A stretch of 64,000 nucleotides of DNA from Streptomyces caatingaensis (GTDB lineage Bacteria; Actinomycetota; Actinomycetes; Streptomycetales; Streptomycetaceae), in the NCBI RefSeq assembly GCF_001187435.1, contig NZ_LFXA01000018.1:434001-498000 (forward strand). Direction: 5' to 3'. Every line of letters begins with the position of its first letter. The first letter of the stretch is position 1. A program made the translations under genes and the position numbers. This document shows, in pieces, positions 29,579 through 37,621 of the stretch. The notes beneath the pieces are model-generated. The model had not been told where the DNA came from. It searched no databases and saw only the letters and a program-made list of their open reading frames with translations.

Positions 29579-31213
29579 TCAACCTGAACGATGGAGGCGG
29601 GTGGTCAGGGTGGTCCAGAGGGCTTGGGGGCCGGTGAGGGTGCGGAGGGAGAGGGTGCCTGCCGCGGTGGTGCGGGGGCGCACGATCAGTAGGACGTGCC
29701 GGGCGTTCGGGAGGAGGGCGCAGGGGCGGCGCGAGGGGCCGACGGCACGGACGGCGGTGCGGAGCACGTCGCCTTGGGCGTCGTGGAGTCCTACGCGGAC
29801 GTCCCATGAGTGCGTGCCCCGCCGGGCCAGCGGGCCGAGGGCGAAGCGGATGCGGGCGGTCCAGCCGGTGCCGTCGGGGGTGAGGGGGGAGTGGAGGAAG
29901 AGGGCCGGGGAGCCGTCGCGCGGGCGGAGTTCGAGGGAGACCGTGTGCGGCCGGGCCGCGGCGAGGCGGCCGTAGAGGTCGTGGACGCGCAGGGCCAGGT
30001 CGGCCCGCCGCCGGAGGCGCAGCGTCGCGTCGACGGTGACGGGCAGGTGCCGGGCGGGCGCTGTGGTGAGGCCGTCGAGGACGGCGGCCGGCAGGTCGTC
30101 GGCCCACACGGGCCGGCCGGAGGCCACGGCGTAGGGCGGCAGCAGTCGCGCCGGGCGGGCGGCGAGCTGGGCGAGCCGGTCCAGGTCGCGGGGGGCCGGC
30201 GCGGCCAGCACCACCCGGGCGATCCAGCGGGCGGGCGCCCGGGCGGCCGCGAGTTCGGCCTCGCCGTACCCCGCCAGGCACGTCCGGGCGGCGCGCCACC
30301 AGGCCTCCCGGTAGCGGGCGTCGCGCCGGGGCAGTTCGCGGACGTATATGCGCAGGTCGTGGTCGAGGAACTTGACGCGGGCCGCGAGGGCCAGCCGCTC
30401 CCGTCCGGCCGCGCGGTAGATCTCCACGCCGCGCCGGTGGGCCCGGACCCGGGCGTGCCAGTTGGCGATGCGGTCGCGGTCGAGCGAGATGGAGGGCCGG
30501 GCGGCGCGGCGGCGCACGTGCCAGACGTAGACGGTGTCGGGGACGGTCGCGACGGCCGGTCCGGCGGCGAGGAGCCGGGCGCTGAAGACGAAGTCCTCAT
30601 AGGGATAAGGGCCTTCGGGGAAGTGGACGGCGTGCTCGGTGAGGAAGGAGCGGGCGTAGAGCTTGTTGACGCACAGGGTGTCGTGGAGGAGGGCCGGGTG
30701 GTGCTCGGGGGAGGGGTGCAGGGCGGCGGTGCGGTAGAGGCCGGGCTGCCAGTGGGTGTCGACCCGTCCGGGCAGTTCGCGGCGGACGCACAGGCCCGCC
30801 GCGACGGGGACGCCGTGCCGCAGCGCGGCGCCCAGCAGGGCGTCCACGGCGCCGGGGGGGAGCACGTCGTCGCTGTCGAGGAACATCACATAGGGCGAGC
30901 CGGCGGCGCGCAGGCCCTCGTTGCGGGGGGTGCCGCAGCCCCCGCTGTTGACGCGGCGGTGGATGACGCGGAGCCGGGGGTGGCGCGCGGCCAGCCGGTC
31001 GAGGACGGCGCCGGTGCCGTCGGTGGAGGCGTCGTCCACGGCGACGACCCGGGCGACGGCCGGTCCCTGGGCGAGGGCGGAGCGGACGGCGTCCGCGATG
31101 TGCGCGGCGTCGTCGTAACCGATGACCACGACGTCGACCAGGCCGGCGGGCAGCGTGCCGGGAGCGTGCGGTCTGACAGGGGTTCCGCTCTCGTTCACTG
31201 TCACGGAACTCAT
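29579..31213 (-). CDS. GT2 glycosyltransferase with C-terminal beta-rich domain
   Basis: 544-residue enzyme. Residues about 25-270 form a GT2 domain: VDVVVIGYDDAAHIADAV, VVAVDDASTDGTG, VNSGGCGTPRNEGLRAAG, YVMFLDSDDVLPP, and PYEDFVFSARLL near the catalytic base. The C-terminal 270 residues are beta-rich and not recognisable, but parallel the linker of the GT2-TagF protein encoded at 24321, and the GT2 halves share unusually similar blocks (NSGGCGTPRN). It is probably a paralogous teichoic-acid-type sugar transferase. Start ATG at 31213; a GTG eight codons in is an alternative. It faces away from the main operon and diverges from a membrane glycosyltransferase gene 78 bp away. Confidence 0.83.
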   Translation of the reverse strand: MSSVTVNESGTPVRPHAPGTLPAGLVDVVVIGYDDAAHIADAVRSALAQGPAVARVVAVDDASTDGTGAVLDRLAARHPRLRVIHRRVNSGGCGTPRNEGLRAAGSPYVMFLDSDDVLPPGAVDALLGAALRHGVPVAAGLCVRRELPGRVDTHWQPGLYRTAALHPSPEHHPALLHDTLCVNKLYARSFLTEHAVHFPEGPYPYEDFVFSARLLAAGPAVATVPDTVYVWHVRRRAARPSISLDRDRIANWHARVRAHRRGVEIYRAAGRERLALAARVKFLDHDLRIYVRELPRRDARYREAWWRAARTCLAGYGEAELAAARAPARWIARVVLAAPAPRDLDRLAQLAARPARLLPPYAVASGRPVWADDLPAAVLDGLTTAPARHLPVTVDATLRLRRRADLALRVHDLYGRLAAARPHTVSLELRPRDGSPALFLHSPLTPDGTGWTARIRFALGPLARRGTHSWDVRVGLHDAQGDVLRTAVRAVGPSRRPCALLPNARHVLLIVRPRTTAAGTLSLRTLTGPQALWTTLTTRLHRSG

Positions 31214-31291
31214 TTTTATCCGGCATGTACGACGAACCGGGCCAGTGTGGGGCCGAGTGGCCGAGTGGGCCGAGCGGCGGGAGGGACGGCG

Positions 31292-32854
31292 ATGGGGGCG
31301 ACCCGGGCGGCGGGGCCGGCGGGAGCGGCGGGACGGGCGGCCGCGCTGGCCCCCGCCACCGTGGCGGCGGCCCTGGGTCTCTGGGGGCTGGACCGCGGGT
31401 CGATGTGGCGCGACGAGGGGGCCACCTTCCAGGTGGCCCGCCGCTCCGTCACCGAGATCCTCCGCCTGCTCGGCTCCGTCGACGTCGTGCACGGCCTCTA
31501 CTACCTGCTGATGCACGTCGTCCTCGCGGTGCGGGCCGACGAGGTGACGCTGCGGCTGCCGTCGGTGGCCGCGACCGCCGGCACCGCCGCCCTCGTCGGG
31601 GTGCTCGGCAGCCGGCTCGCCCGGCCGCGCGTGGGCCTGTGGGCGGGGCTGCTGTACGCGGTCAACCCGTTCGTCGGCCACTACGCGCAGGAGGGCCGGT
31701 CGTACGCGCTGGTCGCGGCGGGCGCGGCGCTGGCGACCCTGCTGCTGGTCCGCGCGGCCGAGCGCGGATCCGCGGCCCGCTGGGCCGCCTACGGGGCGGC
31801 CGTCGCGGTGACCGGGCTGCTGCACGAGTTCGCCGTCCTGCTGCTGCCCGCGCACGGTCTGACGCTGCTCGTCTCGTGCGTGCCGTGGCGGACGTGGCGC
31901 GGCTGGGCCTGCGCCGCCCTGGCCGCCTGCGCGGCCGTCGCGCCGCTGGCGCTCTTCTCCCGGGGGCAGAGCGGACAGGTCTCCTGGATCAGGACGCCCG
32001 GCTCCGCGCAGGTGCGGGCGCTGGTCCTCGATTTCGCCGGCCCGGGGAGCGCCGTCGCCGCCGTCACCCTCGCGCTGGCCGCCCTCGCCCTGCTCGCGCC
32101 GCTGCCCCGCTCCGGCCCGCCGGAGGCGCCCCGCCTCCCGCTGCACGCCGTGGCCCTGCCCCTGGCGCTCGTCCCGCCCGTCCTGCTGTACGCCGCGTCG
32201 CAGAGCACGCCCGTCTTCCTCGACCGCTATCTGCTGTTCTGCCTCGCGGGCGTGCCGCTGCTGGCCGCCGCCGGGGCGGAGCGGCTGCTGGGGTTCCTGC
32301 CGTGGCGGGGGGTGGCGGTGGCGGCCGGTGTCGCGGCCGTCGTGGCGTCCTTCCTGGGGCAGTTCGCCGTCCACCAGCGCGAGCGGCTCCCGGCGAGCCG
32401 GGGCGACGAGCCGGCCCGGGTGGCCGCCGCCGTCGGCCGGCTGGCGCGGCCGGGCGACGCGGTGCTGTTCCTGCCGCACCACGAGCGCCGCACCGCCCTG
32501 ATCTACCCGCGCGACTTCACCGGTCTGCGCGACCTGACGCTGCGGCGCACCGCGGCCGCCTCCGGCACCCTCTACGGCGAGGAGACCGGCGCGTCCGAAC
32601 TGCGGCGCAGGATCGGGCGGTTGCCGCCGGGCACCCGGGTCTGGGCCGTGTGGGACACGACCACCGTCGGCGGGCGCTGGTTCCGGGCGCAGCGCGCCGA
32701 GTACGCCAAGTCGCGCGTGCTCGGCGCGCTGTGCCGCGAGGAGTCGACGGTGTTCGTGCGCGGCGGGGCGGTCTCGCGGTACGCCTGCGCCTCGGACGGC
32801 TCGAAACCGCCCGATGGCGGGGTCACTTCACCGCCCCCGCCATCACACCGCTGA
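31292..32854 (+). CDS. GT39/PMT-like membrane mannosyltransferase family protein
   Basis: 520-residue polytopic protein with about ten helices. The first extracytoplasmic loop carries SMWRDEGATFQVARRS, the D-E pair expected of GT-C enzymes of the PMT/ArnT (GT39, GT83) superfamily, followed by HGLYYLLMHVVL and LYAVNPFVGHYAQEGRSYAL. The latter is typical of actinobacterial proteins annotated as mannosyltransferase family. The C-terminal 150 residues are soluble and extracytoplasmic. The ATG at 31292 has GGGAGGG at 31279-31285. Its 3' end overlaps the convergent malG-type gene by 32 bp. The likely donor is polyprenyl-phosphate mannose made by the nearby synthase; the acceptor (protein or glycan) is unknown. 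Confidence 0.83.
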   Translation: MGATRAAGPAGAAGRAAALAPATVAAALGLWGLDRGSMWRDEGATFQVARRSVTEILRLLGSVDVVHGLYYLLMHVVLAVRADEVTLRLPSVAATAGTAALVGVLGSRLARPRVGLWAGLLYAVNPFVGHYAQEGRSYALVAAGAALATLLLVRAAERGSAARWAAYGAAVAVTGLLHEFAVLLLPAHGLTLLVSCVPWRTWRGWACAALAACAAVAPLALFSRGQSGQVSWIRTPGSAQVRALVLDFAGPGSAVAAVTLALAALALLAPLPRSGPPEAPRLPLHAVALPLALVPPVLLYAASQSTPVFLDRYLLFCLAGVPLLAAAGAERLLGFLPWRGVAVAAGVAAVVASFLGQFAVHQRERLPASRGDEPARVAAAVGRLARPGDAVLFLPHHERRTALIYPRDFTGLRDLTLRRTAAASGTLYGEETGASELRRRIGRLPPGTRVWAVWDTTTVGGRWFRAQRAEYAKSRVLGALCREESTVFVRGGAVSRYACASDGSKPPDGGVTSPPPPSHR

Positions 32855-33719
32855 CGAACTGCCGCTGGAAGGCGAAGAAGACCGCCAGCGGGACGACCAT
32901 GGAGAGGAAGGCGCCCGACGCGAGGATGTCCACGTTGTCGCCGAACTGCCGCACCTGCTGCTGGAGGGCCACCGTGATCGGCGGGTTGCCGCTGTCTGCG
33001 AAGATCAGCCCGACCAGCATGTCGTTCCACACCCACAGGAACTGGAAGATCCCCAGCGAGGCGATCGCCGGGCCGCCCAGCGGCAGTACCACCCGCAGGA
33101 ACATGCGCAGTTCGCCCGCCCCGTCCAGCCGGGCCGCCTCCAGCAGCTCGCGGGGGATCTCCGCGAAGAAGTTCCGCAGCAGGAAGATGGCGAACGGCAG
33201 GCCGAAGGCGGTGTGGAAGAGCACCACGCCCGGCGTCGACTCGAAGATGCCCAGGGCGTTGAAGAGCTTCGCCACCGGGATCAGCGCGACCTGCACGGGG
33301 ACGACGAGCAGACCCACCACGCCCATGAACCACCAGTCCCGCCCCGGGAATTCGAGCCAGGCGAAGGCGTAGCCCGCGAACGCCCCGACCAGGATCACCA
33401 GCACGGTCGCCGGCACGGTGATCAGGGTGGTGGTGAGCAGCGAGTGCATCACCTTGTCGTTGTGGAAGAGGGTGTCGTAGCTCGCCCCGGTCAGCTGTCC
33501 GGGGTGGGCGAAGACCTGCCACCAGCCGGAGGAGGCGATGTCCGAGCGGTCCCGCAGGGAGGAGAGCAGCAGGCCGACGGTCGGCATCAGCCAGAACAGC
33601 CCGACGGCGACGAGGACGAGGCGCACCGCCCCGCCGCCCAGCCGGGCGGCCAGGCGCGCCGGCCACGGCCGCCGGCCCCGTACGGCCGTCACACGCGGCG
33701 TCGCGTCCAAGGCGGTCAT
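32823..33719 (-). CDS. Sugar ABC transporter permease, MalG type
   Basis: 298-residue inner-membrane permease with six predicted helices and the EAA loop ELLEAARLDGAGELRMFLRVVLP that docks the ATPase. It is the second permease of a carbohydrate importer (CUT1 family). It ends with the usual FQRQFVSGVMAGAVK tail. Start ATG at 33719 overlaps the stop of the MalF-type gene by 4 bp (ATGA), so the two permeases are coupled. Substrate cannot be predicted from the permease. No ATPase is encoded here; Streptomyces CUT1 systems commonly share the ATPase MsiK. Confidence 0.93.
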   Translation of the reverse strand: MTALDATPRVTAVRGRRPWPARLAARLGGGAVRLVLVAVGLFWLMPTVGLLLSSLRDRSDIASSGWWQVFAHPGQLTGASYDTLFHNDKVMHSLLTTTLITVPATVLVILVGAFAGYAFAWLEFPGRDWWFMGVVGLLVVPVQVALIPVAKLFNALGIFESTPGVVLFHTAFGLPFAIFLLRNFFAEIPRELLEAARLDGAGELRMFLRVVLPLGGPAIASLGIFQFLWVWNDMLVGLIFADSGNPPITVALQQQVRQFGDNVDILASGAFLSMVVPLAVFFAFQRQFVSGVMAGAVK

Positions 33720-35032
33720 CGCCGTCCCTCCTTGCGGATGCGCCGGATGTTCACGATCACGACGGGCAGCACCAGCACCAGCAGGAGCACGGCGATCGCG
33801 CTGCCCAGGCCCTGGTTGACGGCCGTGCCGAAGGACGACTGGTAGAGCTGGAGCGCCAGCACGTTGGCGTCCGGCAGGCTGGAGCCGGGGGCGATGATGT
33901 AGACGAGGTCGAAGATCTTCAGCACGTTGATCACCAGGGTGATGACCACGACGCCGAGCACGGGTGCCAGCAGCGGCACCGTGACCCGGCGGAAGACCTG
34001 CCACTCGTTCGCGCCGTCCACCCGGGCCGCCTCCAGCAGTTCGCGCGGCACGCCCGCCAGGCCCGCCGCGATGAGGACCATCGCGAAGCCCGCCCACATC
34101 CAGATGTAGGCGCCGATGATGGACGGGGTGACCAGGGTCGGGCCGAGCCATTCGGCGCCGCGGTAGCGCTCGGCGAAGTTCGCGGCGGGCAGCCGGAGCC
34201 GGGCGCCGTCGGCCGCGGCGGGCAGCGTGAACGTCCCGTCGGCGCCGGTCGTCGCCGACGCGACGGTCCGGCCGTCGCGCACCGCCTCGACCTTCACGCC
34301 CGACAGGGCCTTCTCGCCCGGGTCGACGCGGCCCGGGGTGCCCCCGCCGCCGCGGGTGAAGTCGAGCCAGACCGTCCCGGTCACCTTCCCCGGCTCGGCC
34401 CGCGGGGGTTGCGCGTCCCGCTCGCCCTTCGCGTACCGGGGCTTGACCGCCACCAGGGGCACCGGCGCGGGACTGCCGGCCCGCAGCGCGGATGTGGTGG
34501 TGAACGCGCCGTCCGGGTCCGCCGCCAGGCCGCCGTCCGGCCGGGGGTGGGCGCCGGGGTAGGGGGCGGACGCCGCGAAGGTGTCGTGGACCCCCACCCA
34601 CACGGCGTTGGCGACACCCCGGTCCGGGTCCTGCTCGTACACCAGCCGGAAGATGATGCCCGCCGCGAGCATCGAGATCGCCATCGGCATGAAGACGACG
34701 AGCTTGAACGCCGTTCCCCAGCGCACCCGTTCAGTCAGCACGGCGAAGACCAGGCCGAGCGCGGTGGCGAGGCCGGGGGCCACGACGACCCAGACGACGT
34801 TGTTCTTCAGGGCCGTGCGGATCCGCTCGTCGGAGAACACCTCGTGGTAGTTGTCGAACCCCACGAAGCCGTTGCCGGACGCGTCGAAGAAACTGCGGTG
34901 GACGGAGTACCCGATGGGGTAGACGACGAGGGCGCCCAGCAGGGCCAGGGCGGGCAGGAGGAAGGCGGCGGCCACCAGGGGGCGGGTGCGGACGACGCCC
35001 TTGCGGGTGGCGCGGGTCGACACGGTGCTCAC
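33716..35032 (-). CDS. Sugar ABC transporter permease, MalF type, with large inserted extracellular domain
   Basis: 438 residues, longer than the usual 290-330. Helices at about 20-42, 80-100, 108-133 and 300-325 onward bracket a hydrophilic insertion at about 135-298. Inside it, residues about 215-283 (GTVWLDFTRGG..., SGVKVEAVRDGRTVASATTG, then DGTFTLP) look like a carboxypeptidase-regulatory/SdrD-B-like beta-sandwich. The EAA loop (ELLEAARVDGANEWQVFRRVTVP) and last helices are normal, so the protein should be functional. The insert replaces the position of the maltose MalF P2 loop, which contacts the binding protein; a role in substrate-protein docking is inference. Start GTG at 35032, 13 bp after the binding-protein gene. 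Confidence 0.92.
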   Translation of the reverse strand: MSTVSTRATRKGVVRTRPLVAAAFLLPALALLGALVVYPIGYSVHRSFFDASGNGFVGFDNYHEVFSDERIRTALKNNVVWVVVAPGLATALGLVFAVLTERVRWGTAFKLVVFMPMAISMLAAGIIFRLVYEQDPDRGVANAVWVGVHDTFAASAPYPGAHPRPDGGLAADPDGAFTTTSALRAGSPAPVPLVAVKPRYAKGERDAQPPRAEPGKVTGTVWLDFTRGGGGTPGRVDPGEKALSGVKVEAVRDGRTVASATTGADGTFTLPAAADGARLRLPAANFAERYRGAEWLGPTLVTPSIIGAYIWMWAGFAMVLIAAGLAGVPRELLEAARVDGANEWQVFRRVTVPLLAPVLGVVVITLVINVLKIFDLVYIIAPGSSLPDANVLALQLYQSSFGTAVNQGLGSAIAVLLLVLVLPVVIVNIRRIRKEGRR

Positions 35033-35045
35033 CGGATGCCCCCCG

Positions 35046-36419
35046 TCAGTTCTTGAACGCCTTGGCCGCGTCGGCCTCCAGCCGCTGCTGGATGCCGGCC
35101 ACGTCCCCGGGGTTCCGCAGGAAGTCCTGGAGGTCCTTCCACTCGCCCTGGCCCGGCTTGCCGCCGAAGGCCGCGGGCGCCTGGTCGGACATGTCGAAGC
35201 GGAAGCCGTCGCCCGCCGCCACCAGCGCCTTGGCGATCCTGCGCCGGGTGTCGTCGGGGTAGGCGGCCGCGTCCAGGTTCTTGTTGGCGGAGAGGAAGCC
35301 GCCCCGGGCGGCCCAGATCCGCGCCGCGTCGGGGGAGGCCAGGAAGGTCAGCAGCGCCTGCGCGGCCGCGTTGTCCTTGAGCGCCACGCCGACGTCACCG
35401 CCGGTCACGACCGGTGGCTCACCGCCCACCGCGGGGAAGGGGAAGACCTTCGCGTCCGTACCGATCCTGGCGTTGGTGCCGTCGATGGCCGCGGCCGCGA
35501 TGTCCGGCGCGTAGACCATGGCGGCCTTGGAGTCCTCGCCCTTGGCGAAGGTCTGGCCGACGGCGGCGGGGAAGGCGGTCTGGAGGGCGCCCTTGTTGCC
35601 GCCCGCCAGCAGTTCCTTCCGGCCGAAGAGCCGGCCGAGCGCCGTCAGGGCGTCCGTGACGGACGGATCCGTCCACTTGATCTTGTGGGTGGTGAGCTGG
35701 TCGTACTTCTCGGGCCCCGCCTGCGACAGGTAGACGTTCTCGAACCAGTCGGTGAGCGTCCAGCCGTCCGCGCCGCCGACGGAGACCGCGGGTACGCCGT
35801 AGTCGGCGACCACCTGGGCGGCGTTCAGCAGCTCCGCCCAGGTCCTGGGCTCCTTCACGCCGGCGGCGTCGAAGATCTTGGTGTTGTACCAGACCAGGGA
35901 CTTGTTGGTGACCTTGAAGTAGACGCCGTACGGGGTGCCCTTGTGGGAGCCGAGGTCCTGCCAGCCCTTGCCGAAGTTCTTCCGCAGCTCCGCGGCGGCC
36001 TCGGCGTTCAGCGGTTTGAGCCAGCCCTTGCCGGCGAACTCCCGCAGCACGCCCGGCTGCGGCAGCATCGCCACGTCCGGCGGGTCGCCGCCCGTGATCT
36101 TCGAGCCGACGAACGACGACATGTCGTCGCCGCTGGGCACGAACGCCACCTCGGCGCCGGTGCGCTTGCTGAACTCGTCGAGGACCTCGGTGAAGTTCTT
36201 CTGCTCGGTGCCCGTCCAGACCGCCGTGACCTTGATCTTCTGGCCGTTGAGCCGGGGGAGCCGGACGGTGTGGCGTATGAGGTCGGGGGAGGGGGCTTCC
36301 TTCTTCGCGTCGTCGCTGCCGCAGGCCGCCGCCGTCAGCGCCAGGGCGCCCGCCGCGAGGTGCGCGAGCGCGCTGCGCGCCGCGCGGTTCCGGGGCGTCC
36401 CCCGTCGTGTCGCACCCAT
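35046..36419 (-). CDS. ABC transporter sugar-binding lipoprotein
   Basis: 457-residue extracellular solute-binding protein, family 1. Signal peptide with Arg-rich start (MGATRRGTPRNRAAR) and lipobox ending at Cys33 (LTAAAC). The mature part has typical carbohydrate-binding blocks: KIKVTAVWTGTEQKNFTEVLDEFSKRTG, PDVAMLPQPGVL, GVYFKVTNKSLVWYNTKIFDAAG and TWAELLNAAQ. The ATG at 36419 is chosen because GGGAGG is 6 nt upstream; an in-frame ATG further upstream would precede the Arg-rich signal start with atypical sequence. First gene of the three-gene import operon. Ligand unknown; the class usually binds oligosaccharides. Confidence 0.93.
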   Translation of the reverse strand: MGATRRGTPRNRAARSALAHLAAGALALTAAACGSDDAKKEAPSPDLIRHTVRLPRLNGQKIKVTAVWTGTEQKNFTEVLDEFSKRTGAEVAFVPSGDDMSSFVGSKITGGDPPDVAMLPQPGVLREFAGKGWLKPLNAEAAAELRKNFGKGWQDLGSHKGTPYGVYFKVTNKSLVWYNTKIFDAAGVKEPRTWAELLNAAQVVADYGVPAVSVGGADGWTLTDWFENVYLSQAGPEKYDQLTTHKIKWTDPSVTDALTALGRLFGRKELLAGGNKGALQTAFPAAVGQTFAKGEDSKAAMVYAPDIAAAAIDGTNARIGTDAKVFPFPAVGGEPPVVTGGDVGVALKDNAAAQALLTFLASPDAARIWAARGGFLSANKNLDAAAYPDDTRRRIAKALVAAGDGFRFDMSDQAPAAFGGKPGQGEWKDLQDFLRNPGDVAGIQQRLEADAAKAFKN

Positions 36420-36730
36420 TGCCGCCCTCCCGTACTCGCGCTCGTGCCGGTCGCCGTGAACGGACATGGTGCTTACGCACGTCGGCGTCCGCGCAGGACG
36501 GATGCGTCATCTGCGCCGGGTACGCCGTGACTGGCCGCGTCCGCACTCCCGTGCGACTGTCCTACGCCCCGGCCGAGGCGGCCGCAATACCGGGGCGCGT
36601 GTCAACTCGCCGATCGTGACCGGGATGTGATGCGGTATCGCGGCACGTGGGGACGGTGGGGCCAGGCCGCCGGGGGAGCCGGCGGCGCACGGTCGGGCCC
36701 GCCCCTTCGCGGCGCTCGCCGGGCACCCGC
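36420..36730. other. Promoter region of the ABC importer
   Basis: 311 bp between the binding-protein start and the MFS remnant. On the minus strand TTGCGG (36582-36587) and TAGGAC (36559-36564) are 17 bp apart and could be the importer promoter. No gene and no clear LacI-type operator palindrome was found. Confidence 0.4.
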
Positions 36731-37400
36731 TCAGCCGTGCCGTCCCGGGCGCCGCAGCCGTACGGAGAGCACGCCCATGCCCGCCGTCAGCAGCACCTCC
36801 ACGAGCATCGCGGTCCGCAGGTCCGTTGCCTCCGCGATCCCTCCGATGACCGGGGCCCGGCGAGGAAGCCGGTGTAGCCCACGGCGGACACGGCCCGGTC
36901 CGGGCGCGGATCCGGTCGGCGGAGAGCCGGCCGAGCACCACGCCGGCGGAGAAGGCGGCGAACCCGGCGCCGGCCGTCCCGGCCGAGGCGCCGGCGACGT
37001 CCCGCAGGTAGACGGCGCCCCAGTCGTTCATGACGCCCCCGCCCATCAGCGCGCAGAAGGCGATGAGACCGGGGATCCACAGTCCCCTGCCGGGCAGGGC
37101 CGGCAGGGGGCCGGGATCCGCGTCCCCGGTCCGGGGGCCGGGCAGCAGGGCTGCCGCGGCGACGCCGGCCAGGACCGCCGGCACGGCCGCGGCGGCGGTG
37201 AAGTGCGCGCCGGTGGCGATGTCCCGGGAGGCCGCGATGCCGCCGAGGGCGGCGCCCGCGATGCCGCCGAGGCTGGACATCGCGTGGAAGCCGCCCAGGA
37301 TGGCCCGGCCGTAGGCGCGCTCGATGAGCACCCCTTGGGTGTTCATGGCGACGTCGACGGCGGTGTTGCCGCAGGCGAACAGCGCCGGCGTCGCCGTCAG
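36731..37400 (-). pseudogene. MFS transporter remnant (truncated, internally deleted, frameshifted)
   Basis: The minus strand encodes the middle of an MFS permease of the YbjJ/YfmO type (CGNTAVDVAMNTQGVLIERA, AILGGFHAMSSLGGIAG, GVMNDWGAVYLRDVAG, GVVLGRLSADRIRAR). The first third is missing. After RIRARTG the sequence jumps to a different frame at DRAVSAVGYTGFLAG, a segment normally some 90 residues further on, so there is an internal deletion. A second one-base shift near 36855 moves the tail (IGGIAEATDLRTAMLVEVLL ... RLRRPGRHG) into another frame that stops at 36731. It is not functional. Confidence 0.8.
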
Positions 37401-37601
37401 CAGCGGTCGCGTCGTCCAGGGCGCGCAGCACCGCGCTCCGGTCCTCGTCGGTGATGTGCGGCCACGGCGCCACCGCGCCCTCGGGGACGACGGGCTTGCC
37501 GCCCTTGAGGGCTGGCACGGGGCGCCGTGCGCGCCGGGGAAGCTGTCCGAATGCGACCGGCGGCGCGGTCGGGTGACGCGGCCCGGGGCCGTGGTGCTCA
37601 T
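37401..37601 (-). pseudogene. N-terminal fragment of a DegT/DnrJ/EryC1-type aminotransferase
   Basis: Reading the minus strand in the frame of PALKGGKPVVPEGAVAPWP then HITDEDRSAVLRALDD gives a typical N-terminus of PLP-dependent sugar aminotransferases (DegT/DnrJ/EryC1/StrS family). It breaks off at about 37400 and continues straight into MFS sequence. The only nearby ATG, at 37601, is in a different frame, so this piece is also frame-disrupted. It looks like one end of a deletion that fused two unrelated genes. Confidence 0.6.
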
Positions 37602-37621
37602 GCCGTGGACGGGTGAACTCC

